From: a virus
Virus record (IMG/VR): IMGVR_UViG_3300032294_000492
Span: 1 to 32,014 of that record
Reading direction: 5' to 3' (one strand)
Length of the DNA: 32,014 nt
In this document: one piece after another, positions 1 to 7,431 of the stretch
Position numbering within the stretch: the first letter of the stretch is position 1
How the letters are laid out: each line of letters opens with the position of its first letter
Program-made: the position numbers and the translations under genes
Notes under the pieces: generated by a model
Database searches by the model: none
Seen by the model: the letters and a program-made list of their open reading frames with translations, nothing else
What the model was told of the DNA's origin: nothing

Positions 1-123
1 AGCGACAGAACTTGCGCCCGAGTTATCAGATTTAACGATTATTGGCGACCCAACAACAGGTATAAGTAAGAAAATTACGCTTTCACAAATGGCGTCTTTA
101 TTTACGGGTACAGTTGAAGAATA
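1..123. repeat. Terminal direct repeat, left copy (123 bp; identical to 31892-32014)
   Basis: Bases 1-123 are identical to 31892-32014. The repeat lies inside the tail fibre coding sequence and preserves its frame when the ends are joined. This is the signature of a circularly closed assembly of a circular or terminally redundant genome. It could also be a physical short terminal repeat, but its position inside a gene and the exact match to the contig ends favour an assembly overlap. Confidence 0.97.
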
Positions 124-2311
124 TGCTTCATTGTCTGCATTCCCTTTGGTTGGTACGGCTGATACAATTTATATTGCCTTAGACACTAACGTTATTTATC
201 GTTGGAATACAGAGACAAGCGCTTATGTTGAATTGTCGCCAAACATTGTGACTTCATTAGTATTTAATGATTCAAACGGATTTGACGGAACGATTAGTTT
301 GGTTGGTTCAACTGCAACGCTTACAATTACGACTGCATTAACGCAAGGTTCAGTACCTTTTATTGGTTCTTCAGGCGCTTTAACGCAAGACAACGCAAAT
401 TTATTTTTTGACGATACAAACAACAGATTAGGAATTAACACTAATTCGCCAACAACTGCTTTGGACGTTTTCGGTTCAGGTATTATTGGAAGAATTAACG
501 GAACTTCAACTAATAACGCATTTTTAGGTTTTGCAAGTGCAGGTTCAAACAAATGGTCAATTGGTAATGTTCAGTCTGACCATAGATTTCGTATTTATAA
601 TGAAGCTACAACAAGCGAATTAGTTTCAGTTTTACAAACAGGGGAATTTGGTATTGGTATTGCAAACCCAACAACAAAACTTCATATTGACGGCGGCGCA
701 AGTGCTTTGATTGCTAACTTAGACGCAAACGTTTCTGTTGCAAAAAGTATTTCATTTCGTTCTGACAATAGCAATAGAATTAATATTGAGGTTTCAGGTA
801 CAGAATCAGGTTCAAATGCAGGTGCGGATTTTTTTATTAGACGTTATTCAGACGCAGGTTCTTTAATTGATACGCCTTTTAGTTTAACACGTTCAACAGG
901 TTATTCAAGATTTGCAAATAAATTATTTGTAAGTGCAGCCGGTAATGCACCAAGTTTAACTTGGTCAGGCATTAATGATTTAGCAATAACAAACAATGTT
1001 TTTGCTTCACAGGCTTTGATTACAAACAATAGTACACTTGGCAACTATTCAACACATAGTATTGGAAAAACACGTGGAACTTTGGCTTCACCAACTGCGG
1101 TTGCAAATGGTGAAATTGTAGGTAACGTTTTATTCTTTGGTCACGACGGAACTAATTATATTTCAGGAAATGAAATTGTTGCAACAGTTGACGGAACTGT
1201 TGCTTCAGGAATTGTACCATTATCAATGACATTTAGAACAAGAAACGCGTCAGGCACAATGGCTGACAGACTTGTTTTATCAGCCAATGGAAATTTTGGC
1301 GTTGGCGGTGCTGCAAATGAAAGATTTGGTGTTATAGGTACAGCCGGTGTATTAGGATTTTCAAGATTTACAGACGGCGCAACAGGTGCTTTATTTATAG
1401 GTGTAAATAGTGGTACACCATTTATTCATTCTAATAATAGCACTTTAGGATTAGGTGCAAGTGGAAGTAATAATTTTACTCCAACAATGACATTAAGTTC
1501 AGGTAGTGTTGGAATTGGAACAACAACTCCTGCTGCATTATTAGATGTAAATGGTAATTTAAATGTTTCCGCAAGTGGCAATATATTTACTGCTTCTACT
1601 TCAGGTATTTTCTTTAATGGTGTTGGCTCGTTTTCAACAGGAATTTATAATGATGGAAGCGCTAATTTAAGATTTTCAGCTAATGGCGCTGAAAGGGGAA
1701 GATATACTGCAACAGGATTTTTAAAAGCAAAAGGAAATGCATCAAATTATATTTCTTTAAATAATTCTTCACACGAAATTTCAACAAGTGTAGCATCTAA
1801 TTATAATACATTTTTAGTTTCACAAACCGCAACTGACCCGTATGGTTTATATATATGGTATTCAGGAAATTCTCCAAATAATAATTTAAATGAATTTTTA
1901 GCTTGCGCAGATAGTACACAAGCAAAAGCTTATATATATTCAAATGGTAATTTAGCTAATAGAAATGGAAGCTATGGCACAATTTCTTCAGATATTAGAT
2001 TAAAAGAAAACATTGCAAATGCAACTTCAAAATTACAGGATATATTAAAACTTAATGTTGTAAACTTTAATTTTAAAGACGATACAGATAAGAAAAAACA
2101 AATAGGTTTTATTGCACAGGAATTTCAACAAGTTTTTCCTTCTTTAGTTTCAATCAGAGATACAAGAAAATATGATGAAGAAGGAAATTTAATAAGTGGA
2201 TTAGAAGACGCTTTGGGTGTTAATGTAGGAATGGAATTTGCAATATTAGTAAAAGCAATTCAAGAACAACAAAAACAAATTGAAGAATTAAAAGCATTAA
2301 TAAATAAATAA
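1..2311 (+). CDS. Tail fibre/spike protein, S74 chaperone domain at C-terminus (3' part; gene starts at 31866)
   Basis: This is the main part of a 778-residue receptor-binding or fibre protein that starts at 31866 and reads in frame across the contig junction (codon 9 ends at base 1). ATG 89 is internal, since the frame is open to base 2 and the missing 38 N-terminal residues lie at the other end of the window. The N-terminal region contains a TIYIALDTNVIYRW stretch of the type seen in Bacteroidota phage fibres, probably a particle-attachment region. The middle has degenerate beta-rich repeats of the kind RLGINTNSPTTALDV, GIGIANPTTKLHI and GIGTTTPAALLDV. The last ~107 residues are a Peptidase_S74 intramolecular chaperone: SDIRLKENI supplies the Ser672/Lys677 dyad (same spacing as in K1F endosialidase), followed by IGFIAQEFQQVFP and a coiled-coil end. 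Such domains trimerise the fibre and then cut themselves off. The receptor is unknown. Confidence 0.9.
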   Translation, partial: ATELAPELSDLTIIGDPTTGISKKITLSQMASLFTGTVEEYASLSAFPLVGTADTIYIALDTNVIYRWNTETSAYVELSPNIVTSLVFNDSNGFDGTISLVGSTATLTITTALTQGSVPFIGSSGALTQDNANLFFDDTNNRLGINTNSPTTALDVFGSGIIGRINGTSTNNAFLGFASAGSNKWSIGNVQSDHRFRIYNEATTSELVSVLQTGEFGIGIANPTTKLHIDGGASALIANLDANVSVAKSISFRSDNSNRINIEVSGTESGSNAGADFFIRRYSDAGSLIDTPFSLTRSTGYSRFANKLFVSAAGNAPSLTWSGINDLAITNNVFASQALITNNSTLGNYSTHSIGKTRGTLASPTAVANGEIVGNVLFFGHDGTNYISGNEIVATVDGTVASGIVPLSMTFRTRNASGTMADRLVLSANGNFGVGGAANERFGVIGTAGVLGFSRFTDGATGALFIGVNSGTPFIHSNNSTLGLGASGSNNFTPTMTLSSGSVGIGTTTPAALLDVNGNLNVSASGNIFTASTSGIFFNGVGSFSTGIYNDGSANLRFSANGAERGRYTATGFLKAKGNASNYISLNNSSHEISTSVASNYNTFLVSQTATDPYGLYIWYSGNSPNNNLNEFLACADSTQAKAYIYSNGNLANRNGSYGTISSDIRLKENIANATSKLQDILKLNVVNFNFKDDTDKKKQIGFIAQEFQQVFPSLVSIRDTRKYDEEGNLISGLEDALGVNVGMEFAILVKAIQEQQKQIEELKALINK

Positions 2312-2718
2312 TGACAATATTTTTAACCATAGTATTTTTAGTTCACTTAATTAGTTGGGTTTTATATCAAAAGCACCAATTCAACGAACGCGACCTTTAT
2401 GCAACGCAACCGCAGGAAGCATACGAACAAAACAAAAAGTGGCATTTTTGGAAGGGTATAAACCATTTGTCAGTTTATGCCGTTTTATGGGGAACTTTTG
2501 GTTTTTATGCAATGTTTGTTTTCGCAACTTGCTTTTGGTTAGGATTTGACATTTTGATAAATGTTATTGTTTTAAAAAGACCTGCGTTTTATGTTGGAAA
2601 AACGGCTGACACGGACAAATTTTTACGCAAGGTTGCGGAACTTATAAAAATTAAACCTGAATATGCTTCGGCATTAATAAAAATAGTAATTTTACTAATA
2701 TTATTCATTCTAAAATAA
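2311..2718 (+). CDS. Hypothetical membrane protein, lysis region
   Basis: A 135-residue protein whose ATG overlaps the last base of the fibre stop codon (TAATG). It has an N-terminal hydrophobic segment (about residues 2-18), one or two central segments (about 52-88, rich in Phe, Trp and Tyr) and a very hydrophobic C-terminus ending in ILLILFILK. The soluble loop between the first two segments is charged (NERDLYATQ ... QNKKWH). It opens a run of small membrane proteins that ends with the endolysin, so a role in lysis or in altering the host envelope is plausible, but I recognise no family. Confidence 0.75.
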   Translation: MTIFLTIVFLVHLISWVLYQKHQFNERDLYATQPQEAYEQNKKWHFWKGINHLSVYAVLWGTFGFYAMFVFATCFWLGFDILINVIVLKRPAFYVGKTADTDKFLRKVAELIKIKPEYASALIKIVILLILFILK

Positions 2719-2722
2719 AACT

Positions 2723-2869
2723 ATGATTACTTTAAACGAACAACAAGTTGCTGAATTAAACAATTTTATTCAAGACCAATTGCCAACTAAATACGGTATT
2801 GTCTTATTACAATGGTTTAAGCAAATTCAAGACGAACAGAATCCCAAAAAAGAAGAAAAAGAAGATTAA
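2723..2869 (+). CDS. Small hypothetical protein (48 aa)
   Basis: ATG 2723 opens a 48-residue frame ending at TAA 2867-2869, whose last base is the first base of the next ATG. The protein starts MITLNEQQVAELNNFIQDQL, is probably alpha-helical and ends in a charged tail (NPKKEEKED). It fills an otherwise empty gap between two genes and is tightly coupled to the downstream gene, which is the main reason to accept it. Function unknown. Confidence 0.6.
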   Translation: MITLNEQQVAELNNFIQDQLPTKYGIVLLQWFKQIQDEQNPKKEEKED

Positions 2870-3048
2870 TGACACACCATAGCAGTCAAGCCGACATAGG
2901 CACAGGAATAAGCGTATTAAGCGCAATTGTTAGTATTTCAACAATTCAACCGATAGTTACATTAATTGCCGGTTTGATTGCTATTGTTTCAGGTATAATG
3001 GCAATACGCTATTATTACAACGCAACCAAAAAAGTAAAAAATGATTAA
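2869..3048 (+). CDS. Small membrane protein, holin candidate (59 aa)
   Basis: A 59-residue frame starting at ATG 2869 and ending at 3048, overlapping the next gene start at 3041. Residues about 11-48 are almost wholly hydrophobic (SVLSAIVSISTIQPIVTLIAGLIAIVSGIMAI), enough for one long or two short membrane segments split at the Gln-Pro pair, followed by a basic tail (RYYYNATKKVKND). Size, topology and its place just before a spanin-like gene and the endolysin make it a holin or antiholin candidate. The gene at 3585 is the other candidate. Confidence 0.6.
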   Translation: MTHHSSQADIGTGISVLSAIVSISTIQPIVTLIAGLIAIVSGIMAIRYYYNATKKVKND

Positions 3049-3583
3049 GAATTTAGTAATTACAATCTTATTGATTGTCGTTGCTTTATTTCTATTTTCA
3101 GATCCTTCATATAATGGCGGTTCTGTGACCATTGTGCGTGACACAGTTTACCAACAGAAAACTTTTACTAAATACAAAAAGGGAAATGATATACATTCAT
3201 ATACCATTTTAACCGATTCTGTATATATCCCAATTCACGATACGGTTGAAATATTAACCGATTATATGCGCAAATATGCGTATTCAGACACGATTCATTT
3301 AGATACGAATAAAGTCGTATTTATTCAAGACACAGTTACCCAAAATAAGATTGTCGGGCGTTCGGTTGGGTTAAATATCCAAGAAAAAACTATATATATT
3401 ACAAAGACAATAACACCAAAAGATAAAACTGCGGTTTATTTTGGCTTTTTAACCGATTTAAGGCAGGAAAACAAACAATTGGGTGTTGGTGTTGGTGTGG
3501 CAATTAAAACGCCTAAAAAGGGCGTTATAACGCTAAATGCTACGACTAACAGTTATTCTTTGGGATATTATTTAAAATTTTAA
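3041..3583 (+). CDS. Membrane-anchored periplasmic protein, spanin-like
   Basis: A 180-residue protein with an N-terminal signal anchor (residues 4-20, VITILLIVVALFLF) and a large exported part. The exported part carries repeated Asp-Thr/Ser-Val units (RDTVYQQ, DSVYIPIHDTVE, DTIHLDTNKV, QDTVTQ), which suggest regularly spaced beta-strands. The C-terminus ends in alternating hydrophobic strands and a final Phe (SYSLGYYLKF), resembling outer-membrane protein ends. There is no lipobox cysteine. Its place between two small membrane proteins and the endolysin suggests an outer-membrane disrupting (spanin) role, possibly as a single-molecule spanin. This is inferred from context and topology, not from a recognised family. 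Confidence 0.65.
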   Translation: MIKNLVITILLIVVALFLFSDPSYNGGSVTIVRDTVYQQKTFTKYKKGNDIHSYTILTDSVYIPIHDTVEILTDYMRKYAYSDTIHLDTNKVVFIQDTVTQNKIVGRSVGLNIQEKTIYITKTITPKDKTAVYFGFLTDLRQENKQLGVGVGVAIKTPKKGVITLNATTNSYSLGYYLKF

Positions 3584-3584
3584 T

Positions 3585-3794
3585 ATGCGTCAATTCTTTA
3601 CAGAAGATAACAACCGCCTAAGTATGAAAAGACTTTGCGGTTTTTTGTGTTCAATTTCCCTTTGTGCTAAATTGATTCATACACCAACGGACGCTTTGGT
3701 TTATACCGTTGGCGGTTTGGCAGGAATGGCTTTTGGTTACACAATGGCTGAAAAGATTTGGAAAAAAGATAAAACTGAAACAAATGAAGCTTAG
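3585..3794 (+). CDS. Small membrane protein, probable holin
   Basis: A 69-residue protein with two hydrophobic segments (about residues 16-31 and 38-57, the second Gly/Ala-rich: YTVGGLAGMAFGYTMA) joined by a short turn, and a charged C-terminal tail (KIWKKDKTETNEA). The two-TM hairpin, small size and an 11-bp overlap with the endolysin start fit a class II holin. The Bacteroidota phage pattern of an N-terminal SMKRL motif followed by a cysteine-containing helix is visible. Holin identity is not proven by sequence alone. Confidence 0.7.
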   Translation: MRQFFTEDNNRLSMKRLCGFLCSISLCAKLIHTPTDALVYTVGGLAGMAFGYTMAEKIWKKDKTETNEA

Positions 3795-4248
3795 TGAACA
3801 TTTGGATTTGTCCGAAATAATAAGAAGCGAAAGCGCAAAGCGCAATGGTATTTCAAATATGCCAACCGAAGCGCATATTGCTAATTTAAAATTATTGGCT
3901 GAAAAAGTATTTGAACCAATAAGAAATAATTTCCGTTGCCCTATTATTATTTCAAGTGGGTACAGGTCAAAAGAACTGAATACAAAAGTTGGCGGTGCAA
4001 CAACTTCGCAACACAGTTCAGGCGAAGCAATTGATTTAGATATGGACGGAACGCCAAACGGTGTAACAAACAAAATGATTTTTGACTATATTTACAAAAA
4101 CTTAGACTTTGACCAATTGATTTGGGAATTCGGGACAAACGAAAACCCCGATTGGGTTCACGTCAGTTACGAAAGTACAGGCAAACAAAGAAAACAAGTT
4201 TTAAAAGCATATAAAGAAAACGGAAAAACAAAATACAAACCATACTAA
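3784..4248 (+). CDS. Endolysin, peptidase M15 family (zinc D,D- or L,D-peptidase)
   Basis: A 154-residue peptidoglycan peptidase of the M15A/DUF882-like type. The zinc site is visible as SQHSSGEAIDLD (His77, Asp84) and WVHVS (His126), preceded by the typical SSGYRS segment (Arg61). The enzyme should cut peptide cross-bridges or stems of the host wall at the end of infection. I chose ATG 3784 (MKLSEHLDLSE) because family members begin near an SEHL/DEFV-type helix. The frame is open further upstream to ATG 3709, but that adds 25 residues that only shadow the preceding holin gene. There is no signal peptide, so release depends on a holin. Confidence 0.9.
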   Translation: MKLSEHLDLSEIIRSESAKRNGISNMPTEAHIANLKLLAEKVFEPIRNNFRCPIIISSGYRSKELNTKVGGATTSQHSSGEAIDLDMDGTPNGVTNKMIFDYIYKNLDFDQLIWEFGTNENPDWVHVSYESTGKQRKQVLKAYKENGKTKYKPY

Positions 4249-4989
4249 ATGACCAACCTAAAAACAAAACGCCGAAGACTATTTTTTGATATTGAAACTT
4301 CGCCTAACATTGGTTTATTTTGGGAAGCCGGATATAAAAAGAATATAGATTATTCAAATATAATTCAAGAACGTGCAATTATTTGTATCTGTTATAAATG
4401 GGAAGACGACAAAGAAGTTTATGCTTTACATTGGGACGCCAAACAAAATGACAAGAAAATGCTTCAACAGTTTATTGAAGTTGCAAATGTCGCTAACGAA
4501 TTGGTCGGTCACAATGGCGACAAATTTGACTTGGCTTGGATTCGAACAAGGTGTTTGTTTCACGGTATTGAAATGTTCCCAAAATATACAACTATTGACA
4601 CTTTAAAGGTTGCCCGTCAAAAATTTAGATTTAATTCTAATAGGTTGAATTACATTGCTGACTATTTAGGATTGGGTCAAAAGATTAAGACCGAATTCAA
4701 TCTTTGGAAGGACATTCTTTTACATAAGGATAAGGACGCAATGGAAGCAATGTTGAAATATTGCAAAAAGGACGTTGTTTTACTTGAAAAAGTTTTCAAA
4801 CATTTAAACACACATATTGAACCAAAAACGCATTATGGCGTTATATTTGGCGAAGACAGGGGTTCGTGTCCTGAATGTGGATCGGACGATTTAATTAAAA
4901 ATAATAAAGTCGTAACGGCAACAGGTTTGACGCGCATTCAATATAAGTGCAAAACTTGTAATAAATATCATTCTAAAACGGACAAATAA
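4249..4989 (+). CDS. DEDDy 3'-5' exonuclease (RNase H-like) with C-terminal zinc ribbon
   Basis: A 246-residue DnaQ-like exonuclease. Exo I is DIETSP (Asp14, Glu16), Exo II is the GHNGDKFD segment (Asp94), and Exo III is YCKKDVVLL (Tyr171, Asp175), placing it in the DEDDy branch of predicted 3'-5' exonucleases with an RNase H-like fold. The C-terminus has a four-cysteine zinc ribbon (CPEC at 207-210, CKTC at 234-237) that may bind nucleic acid. It begins one base after the endolysin stop and is followed directly by small genes. It may serve proofreading, DNA degradation or recombination. No phage DNA polymerase is encoded, so it would work with the host replisome. Confidence 0.85.
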   Translation: MTNLKTKRRRLFFDIETSPNIGLFWEAGYKKNIDYSNIIQERAIICICYKWEDDKEVYALHWDAKQNDKKMLQQFIEVANVANELVGHNGDKFDLAWIRTRCLFHGIEMFPKYTTIDTLKVARQKFRFNSNRLNYIADYLGLGQKIKTEFNLWKDILLHKDKDAMEAMLKYCKKDVVLLEKVFKHLNTHIEPKTHYGVIFGEDRGSCPECGSDDLIKNNKVVTATGLTRIQYKCKTCNKYHSKTDK

Positions 4990-4990
4990 A

Positions 4991-5194
4991 ATGAGTAAAA
5001 TTCTATATAATATTATTGACGATTTGTTGGCGCGTGAAGACAAAGGATTAAAGGAATACGGTACGACAATGGACAGAACCGATTTGACCGAAATTGATTG
5101 GTTGCAACACGCCTACGAAGAAGCTTTGGATTTAAGCATTTACTTGAAAAAACTTATAAATATTAAAAAAAATGAAAATGCCAAAAGGTTTTAA
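4991..5194 (+). CDS. Small MazG-like/nucleotide-metabolism-like protein
   Basis: A 67-residue helical protein with the pattern REDKGLKEYGTTMDRTDL then WLQHAYEEALDLSIYL. The EExxD-type motif (Tyr-Glu-Glu-Ala-Leu-Asp) and preceding KGxxxYG are shared with small phage proteins related to MazG or dATP/dGTP pyrophosphohydrolases. The protein is short for a complete enzyme, so catalysis is uncertain and it could work as a dimer or be a binding protein only. It overlaps the next gene by 23 bp. Confidence 0.6.
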   Translation: MSKILYNIIDDLLAREDKGLKEYGTTMDRTDLTEIDWLQHAYEEALDLSIYLKKLINIKKNENAKRF

Positions 5195-5360
5195 TAAATG
5201 GACACTTCAACAACAGGAAGATTTTTTTTCTAAAAAGCTTCAGGAATTATACGCCATTGAACAGGACATAAGAAGAACATTGGCAAAGATTCGCGGCGGT
5301 AATAGAATGGAATTTAAAGAAATTGAACGTCCGGACGAAGCCGAATTAAAGGGGTTATAA
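5172..5360 (+). CDS. Small hypothetical protein (62 aa)
   Basis: A charged, mainly helical 62-residue protein (MKMPKGFNKWTLQQQEDFFSKK). A second ATG two codons on (5178) could be the true start. It overlaps the previous gene and shares a TAATG junction with the next. No family recognised. The DEAELKGL tail is acidic. Confidence 0.6.
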   Translation: MKMPKGFNKWTLQQQEDFFSKKLQELYAIEQDIRRTLAKIRGGNRMEFKEIERPDEAELKGL

Positions 5361-5617
5361 TGGAAGATCAAAAACCAAATACCGAACCCGAAGTTTCGGA
5401 AGAAGCAATTGAATGGGAAGAAGCCGAAACAACAACGCGCAGCGACTTAATTAGTTGCGCGTATTACGCATATAGCGCAGTTGAAGATATTGATTTGACT
5501 TTGGTTTCAAAGATTGAAGCCAACAAAATACGTCGTATTAAAAGACAATCTATTGACATTATTGCCGAAGTTATTGGCGAAATGCACGCAGAAATATTTG
5601 ATTTGGGCGAAGAATAG
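5360..5617 (+). CDS. Small acidic hypothetical protein (85 aa)
   Basis: An 85-residue, strongly acidic protein with an N-terminal Glu-rich stretch (EVSEEAIEWEEAE) and a helical C-terminal half (SKIEANKIRRIKRQSIDIIAEVIGEMHAEIFDLGEE). It is the last gene before the first promoter region, so it probably ends the transcript that starts with the late genes. No family recognised. Highly acidic small phage proteins sometimes act as DNA mimics or inhibitors, but nothing here shows that. Confidence 0.65.
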   Translation: MEDQKPNTEPEVSEEAIEWEEAETTTRSDLISCAYYAYSAVEDIDLTLVSKIEANKIRRIKRQSIDIIAEVIGEMHAEIFDLGEE

Positions 5618-5655
5618 CCGTTTATCATTTTATTTTGCCGTTTATCCATATATTT
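5616..5655 (+). repeat. Two 20-bp direct repeats upstream of promoter 1, operator candidate
   Basis: Two adjacent 20-bp units (5616-5635 and 5636-5655) match at 16 of 20 positions and share the exact core GCCGTTTATC (5617-5626, 5637-5646). They lie directly upstream of the promoter at 5656-5694. A related pair with core ACCATTYATC and the same 20-bp spacing lies upstream of the second promoter (16044-16073). Two helical turns of spacing suggest a dimeric or tandem DNA-binding protein. The protein is unknown. Confidence 0.55.
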
Positions 5656-5694
5656 TTTGTTTTGTATTGTGTATATTCTGTATATTTGTGTTAA
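5656..5694 (+). promoter_or_regulatory. Bacteroidota-type promoter P1
   Basis: The -7 element TATATTTG (5681-5688) matches the Bacteroidota consensus TAnnTTTG. A TTTG lies at the expected distance upstream (5656-5659, 21 bp before the -7 box). The whole 39-bp segment is 36/39 identical to 16091-16129, with differences only in the spacer. The predicted start of transcription is near 5694-5697, leaving a leader of about 12-15 nt before ATG 5709. It would drive the replication block. Confidence 0.85.
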
Positions 5695-5708
5695 GAAAAA
5701 ACCAAATT

Positions 5709-5918
5709 ATGACTATAACAAACGAAACAATTGGCGAATTGTACTTAAAAAACGCAGTAAAAGCCGCAGATTACGCCGGCGCTTTGGGATTTAGTCGCGG
5801 AACTTTAAACCTTATTTTAAATTATGTAAGGGAAGGAAATTTAAACCGCATTGAAGAATTAACGCACGAAGCATTGGAAGAAATTGAAAACGTATTTATC
5901 AAACATCAAATAAATTAA
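5709..5918 (+). CDS. Small hypothetical protein, first gene after promoter P1
   Basis: A 69-residue protein (MTITNETIGELYLKNAVKAADYAGALGFSRG). I chose ATG 5709, 15 bp downstream of the promoter, over in-frame upstream starts that would run through the promoter itself. The sequence looks all-helical (ELYLKNAVKAADYAGALGFSRGTLNLILNYV) and might form a small DNA-binding or protein-binding fold, but I do not recognise it. Being first in the operon, it could act early in infection. Confidence 0.75.
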   Translation: MTITNETIGELYLKNAVKAADYAGALGFSRGTLNLILNYVREGNLNRIEELTHEALEEIENVFIKHQIN

Positions 5919-5919
5919 A

Positions 5920-6174
5920 ATGAATCAGTTAGCAAAATTAGAAAACTTGCGTGACAATGTTCGTTATTGGGAATGGCTTTTTGATATTAGCGACAAGTCA
6001 AACGCACGTCAAAGATTAGAAGGTTTAAAAATTGCACGTCAGCATTTAAAAAACCATAAAGCAAAATATTTCCCGCACCTATTGCAACAACCTAAAAACA
6101 ATTTCCCAAAAGTACCTTTTATTCCAATGTCAGATTGGACAGAAAGATTTGAAGAATATGGGGATATGTACTAA
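5920..6174 (+). CDS. Hypothetical protein (84 aa)
   Basis: An 84-residue basic, helical protein one base after the preceding stop. The N-terminal half is helical with Arg/Lys-rich faces (ARQRLEGLKIARQHLKNHKAKYF), and the C-terminus is Pro-rich then acidic (PFIPMSDWTERFEEYGDMY). It lies next to the ERF recombinase and may be an accessory factor. No family recognised. Confidence 0.7.
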   Translation: MNQLAKLENLRDNVRYWEWLFDISDKSNARQRLEGLKIARQHLKNHKAKYFPHLLQQPKNNFPKVPFIPMSDWTERFEEYGDMY

Positions 6175-6198
6175 ATTTATAAACCTAAAAAAACCTAT

Positions 6199-6819
6199 AT
6201 GAAATTAGTAAAAATTCAATCAGAATTAAAAGCGCCCAAAGGGCAAGTAAACAAATTCGGTAATTACAGATACCGAAGTGCAGAAGATATTATTGAAGCT
6301 GCGAAACCAATTCTTCACAAATACAATTGTGCTTTGCTTATTAGCGACGAAATCGTGCAAGTTTCTGATCGTGTTTATGTCAAAGCAACTGCAATGCTAA
6401 TTGACGAAGAAAACGAAGAATTGCCAATTCGTGTTCACGGTTGGGCGCGTGAAGAAGAAGTAAAGAAAGGAATGGACGCCGCACAAATTACGGGTTCAGC
6501 TTCTTCCTATGCCCGCAAATATGCTTTGAATGGTTTGTTTGCAATTGACGATACCAAAGACGCAGACGCAACAAACGAACACAAAGACGAAGTTGGAAAT
6601 GACAAACGTTTATATTTATTGACTTTGTTGGAATCCACAACCTACGACGAACAGGCAAAAGAAAAATTAGCAGTTCGTATTGAAGCAATAACAACGCAGG
6701 AATCATACGACAAAGCTTTGACAAACCTTCAGTCAAACCAAATTGAAGACAAAGACCGTATTGCAATGGGTTTGAATTACAATCAAAACGATATTAAGAA
6801 AACAACAAAAAGAAAATAA
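6199..6819 (+). CDS. erf: ERF-family single-strand annealing protein
   Basis: A 206-residue recombinase of the ERF superfamily. It has the family hallmarks KFGNYRYRSAEDI near the N-terminus (residues about 19-31), a central beta region, and GSASSYARKYALNGLFAIDDTKDAD (about 98-122), the conserved block ending in Asp. ERF proteins form rings on single-stranded DNA and anneal complementary strands, serving phage recombination, end repair and genome circularisation. The C-terminal ~80 residues are variable and end in a basic tail (KKTTKRK). It sits in the replication block with a nuclease (9840) and an SSB-tailed protein (7431), as expected for a phage recombination set. Confidence 0.9.
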   Translation: MKLVKIQSELKAPKGQVNKFGNYRYRSAEDIIEAAKPILHKYNCALLISDEIVQVSDRVYVKATAMLIDEENEELPIRVHGWAREEEVKKGMDAAQITGSASSYARKYALNGLFAIDDTKDADATNEHKDEVGNDKRLYLLTLLESTTYDEQAKEKLAVRIEAITTQESYDKALTNLQSNQIEDKDRIAMGLNYNQNDIKKTTKRK

Positions 6820-7214
6820 TGCGCGAATATACAATTGAAGAATTAACGAATAAAGCGGAACGAATGTTAGACTTTTTACAGAAACCGCTTCCAAAAAATG
6901 ACACGCCTGATTATCACGATTCATTGATTAAACGATTAGATACTTTAAACGTTGCAATGACACAATCAGGCGAATATAGAACCGCCGCAGAATATAAGAT
7001 TGAATGCGTAATTGACGGCGAAATAGGCGACAAAATCGGGGAAATTATGGACGGTAAACTTGCAACGTCAACTGTCAATATGTGGATTAAAAGCAAGGCG
7101 CGCGAATGGTCACGTTTACGCAATGCGTTTGATAGAATTAACGCTTCTTCGGTACACCAAATTGACGCCATTCGTTCAATTCTTAGTTGGGAAAAAGCCA
7201 AAATAAACCTATAA
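6819..7214 (+). CDS. Hypothetical protein, recombination block
   Basis: A 131-residue helical protein joined to the ERF gene by a TAATG overlap. It contains a helical stretch TVNMWIKSKAREWSRLRNAFDRINASSVHQIDAIRSIL at the C-terminal end and a central GEIGDKIGEIMDG segment. I recognise no catalytic motif. Its fixed position after the annealing protein suggests a recombination or replication accessory protein. Confidence 0.7.
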   Translation: MREYTIEELTNKAERMLDFLQKPLPKNDTPDYHDSLIKRLDTLNVAMTQSGEYRTAAEYKIECVIDGEIGDKIGEIMDGKLATSTVNMWIKSKAREWSRLRNAFDRINASSVHQIDAIRSILSWEKAKINL

Positions 7215-7215
7215 T

Positions 7216-7431
7216 ATGAAACAAGAAACCTACCAAGACTTAGAAAACGGAATGCAAAAATTGCTTCCAATGGAACGACAAATGTTATTAGCTGAAGTTT
7301 ACCATTATTGTTGGTATTCGCCCGAAGCTTACAACGAATTAAAGGCATTCCTTCAGAAATGGGAAGAAGGTTGTCAAGTAAAAGCAGTATTTTTTAAACC
7401 GGAATCAGACGATTCCACAAACCAAATATAA
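7216..7431 (+). CDS. Small hypothetical protein (71 aa)
   Basis: A 71-residue protein (MKQETYQDLENGMQKLLPMERQ) with an aromatic, helical core (LLAEVYHYCWYSPEAYNEL) and a polar tail. It lies between the 131-aa gene and the SSB-tailed protein, with a TAATG overlap at its 3' end. No family recognised. Confidence 0.65.
   Translation: MKQETYQDLENGMQKLLPMERQMLLAEVYHYCWYSPEAYNELKAFLQKWEEGCQVKAVFFKPESDDSTNQI

Noticed and set aside
3651-4073. Antisense frame across the holin and endolysin genes
   Set aside because: It covers two well supported sense genes and has no recognised motif.
5642-5650. DnaA-box-like TTATCCATA upstream of promoter P1
   Set aside because: It differs by one base from TTATCCACA and is part of the 20-bp promoter repeat. 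A single site is not evidence of an origin.
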